A stretch of DNA of 5,663 bases from a bacterium (GTDB lineage: Bacteria > Ratteibacteria > UBA8468 > B48-G9 > JAFGKM01). The stretch covers positions 1-5,663 of the forward strand of contig JAKPNC010000051.1 in the NCBI GenBank assembly GCA_029548585.1, given 5' to 3'. The notes beneath the pieces were generated by a model. It saw only the letters and a program-made list of their open reading frames with translations, was not told the DNA's origin and did not search any database. The stretch's first letter is position 1. Each line of letters begins with the position of its first letter. The translations under genes and the position numbers were made by a program. Below, one piece after another: positions 1-5,663 of the stretch.

Positions 1-1
1 C

Positions 2-601
2 ATGGAATACGTGGACGGCTCCAATTTCAAGGAATCCCTGTACGAAAGGAGCAAGCTGCCTCTCGATATCCTCCTGAAGATATGTTACGAGGCAGGCAAG
101 GGACTGGCTTACATACATAAGAACGACATAGTTCACAAGGATGTTAAACCTGACAATATCCTGGTTTCAGGGGATTTCCAGACGGTAAAAATAACCGATT
201 TCGGGATAGCAAAGCTTCCAAAAAGGATATGGCACAAGGATATATTTCCCAAAAGCGGGACGGTAACAAAGTTTGGCATTATCTCATACGTGGCGCCGGA
301 ACAGAAAGAAGGCAATGCTGACTTCTGCTCTGACATATACAGTTTCGGCATTACCATTGATGAAGTCATAACTGCAAAGCTGCTCATCGGGAACGAGCCG
401 GAAAAGAACGGGGAAGATTACTTCAAGAGGCTCGACACCCGCAGTTACCGGAAGAAGGTTGGAAGACAGGACATCCTGTGCGAGGATCTCCCCGTTCCTG
501 ATACCCTCAAGGATCTTATAAGAAGGGCGACCAGCCGCTTCTGCGGCCAGAGGCACGCGAGCATGGAAGATCTCCTGTCTGAACTTGAAAAATTATTATG
601 A
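2..601 (+). CDS. Ser/Thr protein kinase, eukaryotic-like (5' end outside the window)
   Basis: This is a Hanks-type protein kinase that would transfer phosphate from ATP to Ser/Thr of a protein target, probably in the cytoplasm. The window opens at the hinge (MEYVDG, residues 1-6 of the visible part), so the Gly-rich loop and the ATP-anchoring Lys are upstream. The ATG at position 2 is therefore unlikely to be the true start. Visible landmarks are the catalytic loop HKDVKPDN (45-52, with D47, K49 and N52), the metal-binding DFG (66-68), the APE motif (98-100) and SDIYSFG (110-116). All residues needed for catalysis in the visible part are intact. HKD replaces the usual HRD, a conservative change. 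The DFG-to-APE segment is about 30 residues and rich in Lys. The protein ends right after the catalytic domain (LLSELEKLL), with no C-terminal membrane segment or sensor domain. Its stop overlaps the next start (ATGA). The family is certain, but the target is unknown. Confidence 0.93.
   Translation: MEYVDGSNFKESLYERSKLPLDILLKICYEAGKGLAYIHKNDIVHKDVKPDNILVSGDFQTVKITDFGIAKLPKRIWHKDIFPKSGTVTKFGIISYVAPEQKEGNADFCSDIYSFGITIDEVITAKLLIGNEPEKNGEDYFKRLDTRSYRKKVGRQDILCEDLPVPDTLKDLIRRATSRFCGQRHASMEDLLSELEKLL
598..601 (+). promoter_or_regulatory. ATGA stop/start overlap coupling kinase and lipoprotein translation
   Basis: The TGA of the kinase (599-601) shares bases with the ATG of the binding protein (598-600). 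The 17 bases before the ATG are A/T-rich (GAAAAATTATT) and hold no good Shine-Dalgarno. Re-initiation by ribosomes that finish the kinase is the simplest reading. This is seen in the sequence; the coupling itself is inferred. Confidence 0.7.
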
Positions 602-2301
602 GCAGAAAGGCTGCACTTTTACAGGTATTGTCTCTGCTCGTCTGCCTTTGCGGATGCACGGGACAGGACAGGCATGTATCCGTTCGTGATGCTACCCTCT
701 CTCTTTCCATTTCGGGAGATCCCAAGTCATTCAATCCCATCGTGGCCAAGGAGACAAGCACCACGGCCATAACCGGGTACATTTTCGAAGGACTCGTGCA
801 GACTGACGGGGAAAGCCTTGAGGTAAAGCCATGTCTGGCAACCCGGTGGGAATCAGACGAAAGTGGCAAGGTATGGCGTTTTTTCCTCAGGAAGAACGTT
901 AAGTGGCACGACGGCGAAGAGTTTACCTCCGACGATGTGGTCTTTACCTATAACAGGCTTATATATAACGAACGGATTGCCACAAGCAGCAGGGATGTTC
1001 TTTCAATTGACGGAAAGCCCCTCCAGGTTTCAAGGTTGGATGACTACACGGTTGAATTCAGGCTTCCTGAAAGGTTTGCGCCTTTCCTGAGGCTCATGGG
1101 CCACGAGATACTCCCGGAGCACAGGCTTTCGGGAACGGTTGACAAGGGGACATTCGGAAGTTCATGGGGAGTCAACGAAAGCCCCGGGAACATTGTCGGT
1201 ACGGGCCCGTTCGTTCTCAGGGAGTACAGGCCGGCCGAGTGGGTAATTCTTGACAGGAACAATTCATACTGGAAGGTTGACCAAAAGACGGGCGAGAGGC
1301 TTCCCCGTCTTAAAAGGATTGTCTTTTCCATTATCGCCGATACCAACATGGCGCTTCTTAAATTCAGGGCCGGCGAGATAGATGTTTTCTCAGTGAGAGG
1401 ACAGGATTATCCGCTCCTTAAGCCTTACGAGGAGAAACAGGGATTCACGATTTATCAGCTCGGTCCTTCGCTGGGTTCCGAATTCATTTCCTTCAACCAG
1501 AGCCTGGGGGCCGGTATAAAGGGATACAGGAGGGAGTGGTTCAGAAATAAGAATTTCAGGAAAGCTGTGGCCCATGCCATCGACAAGGAAGCCATCGTCA
1601 GGAACGTTTATGGCGGTTTTGCCAGCAGGCAGGACGGTCCCATGAACGTATCCTGCGGTTTTTTCAATAACCCGGATGTGGAAAAGTATGACTATGACCT
1701 TGAAAGGGCAAAAAAACTTCTTCAATCTGAGGGATTCAGGCTGCGGGACTCGTTCCTTTACGACGCCATGGGAAATCCGGTGGAGTTCAGTATCATTACC
1801 AACAGCAACAATTTTGAAAGGATACAGATAGGCAACATAATACAGGATGATCTTAAAAAAACGGGGATGAAGGTTAACCTTCTGCCGGTGGAGTTCAATA
1901 CCCTTGTTACCAGGCTTACATCGACCATGGACTGGGAGTGCGTGATAATAGGGCTTACGGGTGGTATCGAGCCGCACAACGGGAAAAACGTATGGCATAG
2001 CAGGGGACAGCTTCACGTTTGGAACAATTCCCCGGAATCAAGGGAAGCATGGGAGAAGAAGGTTGACAGGATCTTTGAAGAAGGCGCCAAGACGACGGTT
2101 GAAAAGAGGCGTAAGAAGTTGTATGATGAATGGCAGGAAATAGCCAGCGATCAGCTGCCCCTCATATATACGGTCAGCCCCTTTTCAATGGTGGCGGTCA
2201 ATGACAGGGTGGTGAATATCAGGCCGAGCGTGTACGGCGGGGCCCTTCACAATATTGAGGAGTTAAGCGTCGGGCCGGCCAGCAGCCCTGGCGGTCATTA
2301 A
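598..2301 (+). CDS. Family 5 extracellular solute-binding lipoprotein (peptide ABC transporter type)
   Basis: This is a 567-residue substrate-binding protein of the SBP_bac_5 (OppA/DppA) family. The family captures oligopeptides, dipeptides or other small solutes outside the cytoplasmic membrane and passes them to an ABC permease. The N-terminus has a lipoprotein signal: basic MSRK, a hydrophobic stretch (5-17) and the lipobox LCGC with the lipidated Cys at 20. The mature part starts with LSLSISGDPKSFNPI (35-49). The family signature region follows at 101-120 (VKWHDGEEFTSDDVVFTYNR), then GTGPFVLREY (201-210) and a second conserved block NFRKAVAHAIDKEAIV (319-334). The C-terminal LPLIYTVSPFSMVAVNDRV (520-538) is typical of the last lobe. 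The length is normal, so it looks complete. The start ATG overlaps the kinase stop and has no clear Shine-Dalgarno, which points to translational coupling. No permease or ATPase gene is in the window. The ligand cannot be read from the sequence; a peptide is the default guess. Confidence 0.93.
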   Translation: MSRKAALLQVLSLLVCLCGCTGQDRHVSVRDATLSLSISGDPKSFNPIVAKETSTTAITGYIFEGLVQTDGESLEVKPCLATRWESDESGKVWRFFLRKNVKWHDGEEFTSDDVVFTYNRLIYNERIATSSRDVLSIDGKPLQVSRLDDYTVEFRLPERFAPFLRLMGHEILPEHRLSGTVDKGTFGSSWGVNESPGNIVGTGPFVLREYRPAEWVILDRNNSYWKVDQKTGERLPRLKRIVFSIIADTNMALLKFRAGEIDVFSVRGQDYPLLKPYEEKQGFTIYQLGPSLGSEFISFNQSLGAGIKGYRREWFRNKNFRKAVAHAIDKEAIVRNVYGGFASRQDGPMNVSCGFFNNPDVEKYDYDLERAKKLLQSEGFRLRDSFLYDAMGNPVEFSIITNSNNFERIQIGNIIQDDLKKTGMKVNLLPVEFNTLVTRLTSTMDWECVIIGLTGGIEPHNGKNVWHSRGQLHVWNNSPESREAWEKKVDRIFEEGAKTTVEKRRKKLYDEWQEIASDQLPLIYTVSPFSMVAVNDRVVNIRPSVYGGALHNIEELSVGPASSPGGH

Positions 2302-2310
2302 GGAAGAAGA

Positions 2311-2892
2311 ATGCAGATAATGGAATCTTACAGGATAAGATGCCGTTACCGGAAGACAGGAGATGCAAGGTTTATATCCGGGAGAAACATCCAGAAGATT
2401 TTCGAGAGGATCCTCAGGAGAGCCGATGTTCCTCTCAGGTTTACGGAAGGCTTTTCTCCCCATCCCAGGATGAGCTTCGGGGCGCCGCTGCCGGTAAACG
2501 TCACAGGGACTAACGAGTATTTCGATTTTTATGCAACCGAAAAATTTGACCCGGATATTCTCTCGGCGAGGATGAACTCGTTTTCCCCGGAAGGCATCAT
2601 ATTCAGAAGCGTTAAGTTTCAGGTGGAGGAACCTGGCCGGCCTGGCGGATCTGACATTTTTGCGGTTTACCAGATAAGACATAAAAGCCTTGACAGGAGT
2701 CTTCTCGAGTCGTTTGGCAGAATTGAGGATGCCGGACCGGGCCATGCGGACATTCTTGTGAGGGTGAACAACTTCAGCCATAAAGCCATGTTGTCACTCT
2801 TGTGCGAGGGAAAGATTACCTGCATAAACAGGGAGATCCTTGACATGGATACGGGGGAATATGAAAGACACATACAAGATATTGATAAATAA
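2311..2892 (+). CDS. DUF2344 / TIGR03936 radical SAM-linked protein
   Basis: This 193-residue protein belongs to the DUF2344 (TIGR03936) family. These proteins are commonly encoded beside, or fused to, a B12-binding radical SAM protein (TIGR03960), and often lie near an RNase E/G gene. The biochemical role is not established; a link to RNA or ribosome metabolism is guessed from neighbours. The family pattern is clear: YRIRCRYRKTGDARFISGRN (7-26), FERILRRADVPLRFTEGF (31-48), SPHPRMSFGAPLPVNV (49-64) and NEYFDF (68-73). The position where relatives often read 'SHLD' is SGRN here. A Gly/Pro-rich linker (EEPGRPGGSD, 106-115) separates this half from a C-terminal half ending in LDMDTGEYERH. The start ATG has AAGGA six bases upstream (2300-2304). 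An alternative ATG three codons later is less well placed. The gene sits 9 bases after the lipoprotein gene, and its 3' end overlaps the RNase gene, so the two are probably co-translated. No radical SAM gene is adjacent on either side. Confidence 0.88.
   Translation: MQIMESYRIRCRYRKTGDARFISGRNIQKIFERILRRADVPLRFTEGFSPHPRMSFGAPLPVNVTGTNEYFDFYATEKFDPDILSARMNSFSPEGIIFRSVKFQVEEPGRPGGSDIFAVYQIRHKSLDRSLLESFGRIEDAGPGHADILVRVNNFSHKAMLSLLCEGKITCINREILDMDTGEYERHIQDIDK
2831..2858 (+). promoter_or_regulatory. Competing ribosome-binding sites for the RNase G start
   Basis: Two purine-rich stretches lie inside the end of the DUF2344 gene. GGGAG (2831-2835) sits four bases before a TTG at 2840. GGGGGA (2853-2858) sits only two bases before the ATG at 2861. 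Neither spacing is ideal. Homology in N-terminal length favours the ATG, which would be helped by ribosomes already translating DUF2344. Confidence 0.45.
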
Positions 2893-4306
2893 CGAGAATT
2901 TTTTAAAGAGGGTGGCCATAGTTTCGGAGAATGATATCGAGTACCTCTTTATAAGCAGGCCGGATCTGTTTACCGGGGTGGGTAACATATACAAGGGGCG
3001 TATCGAGAAGATCATTCATGGTCTTAATGCAGCATTCATAAATATCGGGGGGCCGCGAAACGGATTTCTTCCGTTTGAGAAGGAAGAATGCCTTTACATG
3101 GAGGGCGAGGTGGATACAAAGCCCGATAACCCGGTTCCGCGGCAACACAGTGTTGGCGACGAGATCCTTGTACAGATTTCAAAGCCGATGACAGAAGAAA
3201 AGGGGATGAAGCTTACCACCCAGATATCGATTCCGGGAAGGTTTATCGTTATACTGCCCCAGTCTTCTCTCAGGACCATATCGAAGAAGATAACCGACAG
3301 GGCGGAAAGGGAAAGGCTGCTCAAGGTGGTTTCGGGAAGGATAACGGAGAATACCGGCTTCATTATCAGGACTGCCGCCGAGGGACAGAAGGAGAAATTC
3401 CTTGCCAGGGAAATAAAGGTCCTCCTTAACTCATGGAGCAAGATAAAGAGGTATGCAAAGGTCAAGAAAGCCCCGGCGATGATGTGGGAAGACCTCCCGG
3501 TCTATACCAAGATAATAAGGGACTTTGCCAACAAGGATTACACGGAAATAGTCGTAGACGATACCAGGATGTACAGGGAAGTCAGGAGGTACGTAAGCGT
3601 TTTCCTGCCGGAACTTCACGGGAAGGTAAAGTTCTACAATGAGAAGACGCCTATTTTTATTAAATACGGGATAGAAAAGAAGATAGAAAATTCCCTTTCT
3701 TACAAGGTATTCCTGCCTTCCGGTGGGTATCTCATCATAGAAGAGGGAGAGACTCTCAATGCAATAGATGTCAATACCGGGAGCAGTGAAAGGAACAATT
3801 TCAGGGCGACCATATTCAATACCAACCTTGAAGCGGCGCGGGAGATACCAAGGCAGATAAGGGTAAGAAACCTCTCGGGCCTTATAATAATTGATTTCAT
3901 TGACATGCGGCAGGAGAGACAGAGAAAGAAGGTATTCAGCGAATTTAATGCAAACCTGGAGATAGACAAGGCCCAGATAAACATCCTTTCCATATCAAAG
4001 CTCGGCCTGGTCGAGATGAGCAGGGAGAAGACCGAGTTCCGCCTTTCTGACGTTTTCATGGACAAATGCCAGCATTGCAAGGGAAACGGCGCGGTCAAGA
4101 ACATATATGTTGATGCAATATCCCTGAAAAGCGTCATCGTGTCCCACCTTTCGAAGAATCCGCAGAGAAGGTTCAATGTAGAGGTGCCCAGGCAGCTATT
4201 CGGTTTTTTGAACGAAACAAGGTATCTCGAGATATACGTAAGGAACAAGAACATTTTGCTCAAGGAAAACCTCATGCTTGAGGAAGGACAGTACAAAATC
4301 TACTGA
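2861..4306 (+). CDS. rng: Ribonuclease E/G family endoribonuclease, short RNase G type
   Basis: This is a 481-residue single-strand-specific endoribonuclease that cuts A/U-rich RNA during rRNA maturation and mRNA decay in the cytoplasm. An S1-like RNA-binding region comes first (GNIYKGRIEKIIHGLNAAFI at 41-60, then VGDEILVQISKP at 98-109), split by the usual 5'-sensor-type insert. KGMKLTTQISIPGRFIVILP (114-133) is a family block. The catalytic metal site is visible as AIDVNTG (D303) and IIIDFIDM (D345, D348). DKCQHCKGNG (401-410) holds the CxxC zinc-link Cys pair (C403, C406) used for dimer pairing. The length equals that of classic RNase G, and the long C-terminal degradosome scaffold of RNase E is absent. 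I chose the ATG because 16 residues then precede the conserved RVAI, as in other RNase G proteins. A TTG at 2840 would add seven residues. The start lies inside the DUF2344 gene (32-base overlap). The function is secure; the choice of rng over rne rests on length. Confidence 0.95.
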   Translation: MKDTYKILINNENFLKRVAIVSENDIEYLFISRPDLFTGVGNIYKGRIEKIIHGLNAAFINIGGPRNGFLPFEKEECLYMEGEVDTKPDNPVPRQHSVGDEILVQISKPMTEEKGMKLTTQISIPGRFIVILPQSSLRTISKKITDRAERERLLKVVSGRITENTGFIIRTAAEGQKEKFLAREIKVLLNSWSKIKRYAKVKKAPAMMWEDLPVYTKIIRDFANKDYTEIVVDDTRMYREVRRYVSVFLPELHGKVKFYNEKTPIFIKYGIEKKIENSLSYKVFLPSGGYLIIEEGETLNAIDVNTGSSERNNFRATIFNTNLEAAREIPRQIRVRNLSGLIIIDFIDMRQERQRKKVFSEFNANLEIDKAQINILSISKLGLVEMSREKTEFRLSDVFMDKCQHCKGNGAVKNIYVDAISLKSVIVSHLSKNPQRRFNVEVPRQLFGFLNETRYLEIYVRNKNILLKENLMLEEGQYKIY

Positions 4307-4315
4307 AAGGCGGTG
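4307..4315 (+). promoter_or_regulatory. Shine-Dalgarno site that fixes the iolB start
   Basis: AAGGCGGTG differs by one base from the full anti-SD complement AAGGAGGTG, and begins directly after the RNase G stop codon. It is nine bases before the ATG at 4325. It overlaps the in-frame GTG at 4313, which makes that GTG a poor start candidate. Confidence 0.7.
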
Positions 4316-4324
4316 TTTCTTAAA

Positions 4325-5104
4325 ATGGCAAAAAAGTTTAGCGTTGAAGATATTGAAGGTTACCAGCAGGTTGTAACCCCTGAAAATTCGGATCTTGGCA
4401 AGATAAATTTCTCGGTTCTTAGAAAAGGGGAAAAGAGTGAATATAAAGGCATGACGGACGGAAACGAAACCGTTTTCGTTCTTACGGAAGGAAGGATGCG
4501 CTTCTTTACCGGAAGCCAGCTGACCGCGGAAATGTCGAGAAGAAACGTTTTCTCCGAGCCTCCTACTGCCGTTTACCTGCCTCCGTACACGAGCTACTCG
4601 ATAGAATTTATAGATAAAACGGAGGTTTGCCTTGCAAGCTGCAAGGCCAGGGGATTGCAAAAAGCCCGGCTTATAGAATCCAGCGACATGACATTTTCCA
4701 GAAAAGGAGAGGACGGGTATTTCAGGAATCTGACAGAGATCATGAACCAGGATTTTCCATCGGAGAAGATTATCGTGGGTGAAACGATAAGCGATCCCGG
4801 AAGCTGGGTGAGTTATCCACCCCACAAGCACGATACCGACAACCATCCTGAAGAGGTCTCAATGGAGGAACTCTATTTTTTCAAGGTGAATCCCAGGACC
4901 GGCTTCGGGATGATGCGTGTTTTCTCGGATACCGGGGACGATGTCTTCGTTGTCAGGAACAACGCTCTGGTGACCATTCCGGGGGGATATCATCCGATAT
5001 CCGTCGCTCCGGGCCACCAGGTATATTACCTGTGGATAATGGCCGGAGAGAACAAAAAGTTGGTTCCTTACATCCATCCCGATTTCCGTTTCGTTGGGAA
5101 ATAA
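4325..5104 (+). CDS. iolB: 5-deoxy-glucuronate isomerase (IolB)
   Basis: IolB converts 5-deoxy-D-glucuronate to 2-deoxy-5-keto-D-gluconate in myo-inositol breakdown, after the IolE and IolD steps and before the IolC kinase. It is a cytoplasmic two-cupin, metal-dependent isomerase of the KduI/IolB family. The N-terminal cupin spans about 24-100 (NETVFVLTEGRMRFFTG at 47-63). The C-terminal cupin carries the metal site: SYPPHKHD (163-170, H167 and H169), the EELYFF block (181-186, with a ligand Glu) and GGYHPISVAPGHQVYYLWIM (220-239, H223). The length of 259 residues is near the usual 270. I chose the ATG because a near-perfect Shine-Dalgarno (AAGGCGGTG, 4307-4315) stands nine bases before it. 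A GTG at 4313 in the same frame lies inside that site. The gene starts 18 bases after the RNase gene. No other iol gene is visible, so whether the cell uses it for inositol is inferred. Confidence 0.93.
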   Translation: MAKKFSVEDIEGYQQVVTPENSDLGKINFSVLRKGEKSEYKGMTDGNETVFVLTEGRMRFFTGSQLTAEMSRRNVFSEPPTAVYLPPYTSYSIEFIDKTEVCLASCKARGLQKARLIESSDMTFSRKGEDGYFRNLTEIMNQDFPSEKIIVGETISDPGSWVSYPPHKHDTDNHPEEVSMEELYFFKVNPRTGFGMMRVFSDTGDDVFVVRNNALVTIPGGYHPISVAPGHQVYYLWIMAGENKKLVPYIHPDFRFVGK

Positions 5105-5151
5105 AGGACATGAGGCCATTGCTTTTGAAGATGTTTAAAATCTTTTTTTCC

Positions 5152-5156
5152 GGAGG
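5152..5156 (+). promoter_or_regulatory. Shine-Dalgarno site of the GHMP kinase gene
   Basis: GGAGG lies five bases before the ATG at 5162, an ideal spacing. The rest of the 57-base gap after iolB (5105-5161) has a run of seven T (5143-5149) but no stem-loop before it. No convincing -35/-10 pair is seen, so read-through from iolB is likely. Confidence 0.75.
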
Positions 5157-5161
5157 ATTTG

Positions 5162-5663
5162 ATGAGAGCGTCTGAAAAGATGTCTGCATGCGGACCGGGC
5201 GACAAGGCGCTTGCCCGGCTTCTTGGGCTTTACGTTTCAAGCTATGGGGACGGGGAAGTCAGGGTTTTCAGGGTGCCCGCGCGCATGAATATACTGGGTA
5301 CTCACATCGATCACAGGGGAGGATACCTCAATTACCTGACCATAGACAAGGAACTTCTATGTGTCGCCGGCAAGCGGAGCGACAGGCTGGTCAGGTTCTG
5401 CAACCTCGAAAAAATTTACGGCAGAGGCGAGTTCAATATCGACAGTGAAAGGCCAGGGCCCGGAGTGGAATGGCATGATTTCATAAGATCCGCCCGAATT
5501 ATTCCAGGAGAATGGAGCAATTATCTCAAGGCCTCCGTCCTTTACCTTGAAAAGAGGTTCGAAGAGAAAAAAGCAAAAGGCGTCAACCTTGCATTCTACG
5601 GCGAGATACCTGTCGGATCAGGAATGAGCTCTTCCTCAGCCATCGTTGTCGGTTCATCCGTCG
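5162..5663 (+). CDS. Galactokinase-like GHMP sugar kinase (3' end outside the window)
   Basis: This is the N-terminal 167 residues of a GHMP-superfamily kinase, open to the right edge. Such enzymes phosphorylate a sugar, usually at C1, with ATP in the cytoplasm. Substrate motif: RVPARMNILGTHIDHRGG (37-54), matching the galactokinase signature that normally reads GRVNLIGEHTDYNGG. A galactokinase-type EWSNYLKASVLYLEK follows (117-131). The ATP-binding motif is PVGSGMSSSSAIVV (150-163), equal to PxGxGLSSSA. The catalytic base Asp and the third GHMP motif would be beyond the window. Compared with true galactokinases, the Glu of GEHTD is Thr (T47), and the following residues are HIDHRGG. As I recall it, plant galacturonokinase has a similar GAHIDHQGG. 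The substrate may therefore be a uronic acid or another C6-altered sugar, but this is inference. The strong GGAGG site supports the ATG start; an internal ATG six codons on is weaker. It follows iolB by 57 bases. It is not IolC, which belongs to the PfkB family. Confidence 0.88.
   Translation, partial: MRASEKMSACGPGDKALARLLGLYVSSYGDGEVRVFRVPARMNILGTHIDHRGGYLNYLTIDKELLCVAGKRSDRLVRFCNLEKIYGRGEFNIDSERPGPGVEWHDFIRSARIIPGEWSNYLKASVLYLEKRFEEKKAKGVNLAFYGEIPVGSGMSSSSAIVVGSSV

Noticed and set aside
1390..2016. 208-codon open frame on the minus strand
   Set aside because: It lies wholly opposite the well-matched binding-protein gene and shows no family pattern; it is a shadow.
2840..2860. TTG at 2840 as the RNase G start
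   Set aside because: It would add MTWIRGN, which does not resemble RNase G N-termini; the ATG at 2861 gives the expected distance to the conserved block. It is not fully excluded.
3700..4296. 198-codon open frame on the minus strand
   Set aside because: It is antisense to the catalytic part of RNase G, which has unmistakable motifs; no domain is seen in it.
4196..4846. 216-codon open frame on the minus strand
   Set aside because: It runs antisense across the end of RNase G and the start of iolB, with no recognisable motif.
5134..5150. T-rich run between iolB and the GHMP kinase as a terminator or -10 promoter element
   Set aside because: No GC-rich stem precedes the T run, so it is not an intrinsic terminator. 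TTTAAAAT has no acceptable -35 at 16-18 bases.
5188..5448. 86-codon plus-strand open frame
   Set aside because: It is out of frame with the GHMP kinase, whose frame is open from 5162 to the window end and carries both GHMP motifs.
1..5663. CRISPR array, tRNA/rRNA gene, insertion sequence or attachment site
   Set aside because: No regularly spaced repeats, tRNA-like cloverleaf, transposase frame or terminal inverted repeats were seen; nearly all bases are in coding frames.

Overview
The window is a tightly packed, single-strand (+) stretch of a bacterial chromosome. It holds four complete genes and two genes cut by the window edges. Base composition is close to balanced by eye. Arginine is written mostly as AGG, and ATA is common for isoleucine. 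Shine-Dalgarno sites are purine-rich, and one gene product is a secreted lipoprotein. Together these say Bacteria, but they do not fix a phylum. A linked DUF2344 gene and RNase G gene, next to a eukaryote-type Ser/Thr kinase, would suit an uncultivated anaerobic lineage such as Omnitrophota or a relative. That placement is a low-confidence guess.

Layout. (1) Positions 2-601: the C-terminal two thirds of a Ser/Thr protein kinase whose N-lobe lies upstream of the window. (2) Positions 598-2301: a family 5 (oligopeptide/dipeptide type) extracytoplasmic solute-binding lipoprotein. Its ATG overlaps the kinase stop as ATGA. (3) Positions 2311-2892: a DUF2344 / TIGR03936 'radical SAM-linked' protein without its usual radical SAM partner in view. 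(4) Positions 2861-4306: a short-form RNase E/G ribonuclease overlapping the end of the DUF2344 gene. (5) Positions 4325-5104: an IolB-type 5-deoxy-glucuronate isomerase. (6) From 5162 to the right edge: the N-terminal part of a galactokinase-like GHMP sugar kinase, cut by the window end.

The intergenic distances are -4, +9, -32, +18 and +57 bases, so the whole window could be one transcription unit. No terminator or convincing promoter was found inside it. The genes do not form one obvious pathway. They read as three joined pairs: kinase plus binding lipoprotein (sensing or uptake), DUF2344 plus RNase G (RNA metabolism), and IolB plus a GHMP kinase (inositol or uronate-type sugar metabolism).

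The most interesting points are three. The kinase is translationally coupled to an orphan binding protein. The DUF2344-RNase G pair lacks its common partners next to it. The GHMP kinase sits next to iolB and has a substrate motif (GTHIDHRGG) in which the Glu of galactokinases is replaced, which hints at a substrate other than galactose. No clear case for a wholly new system can be made from this window alone.
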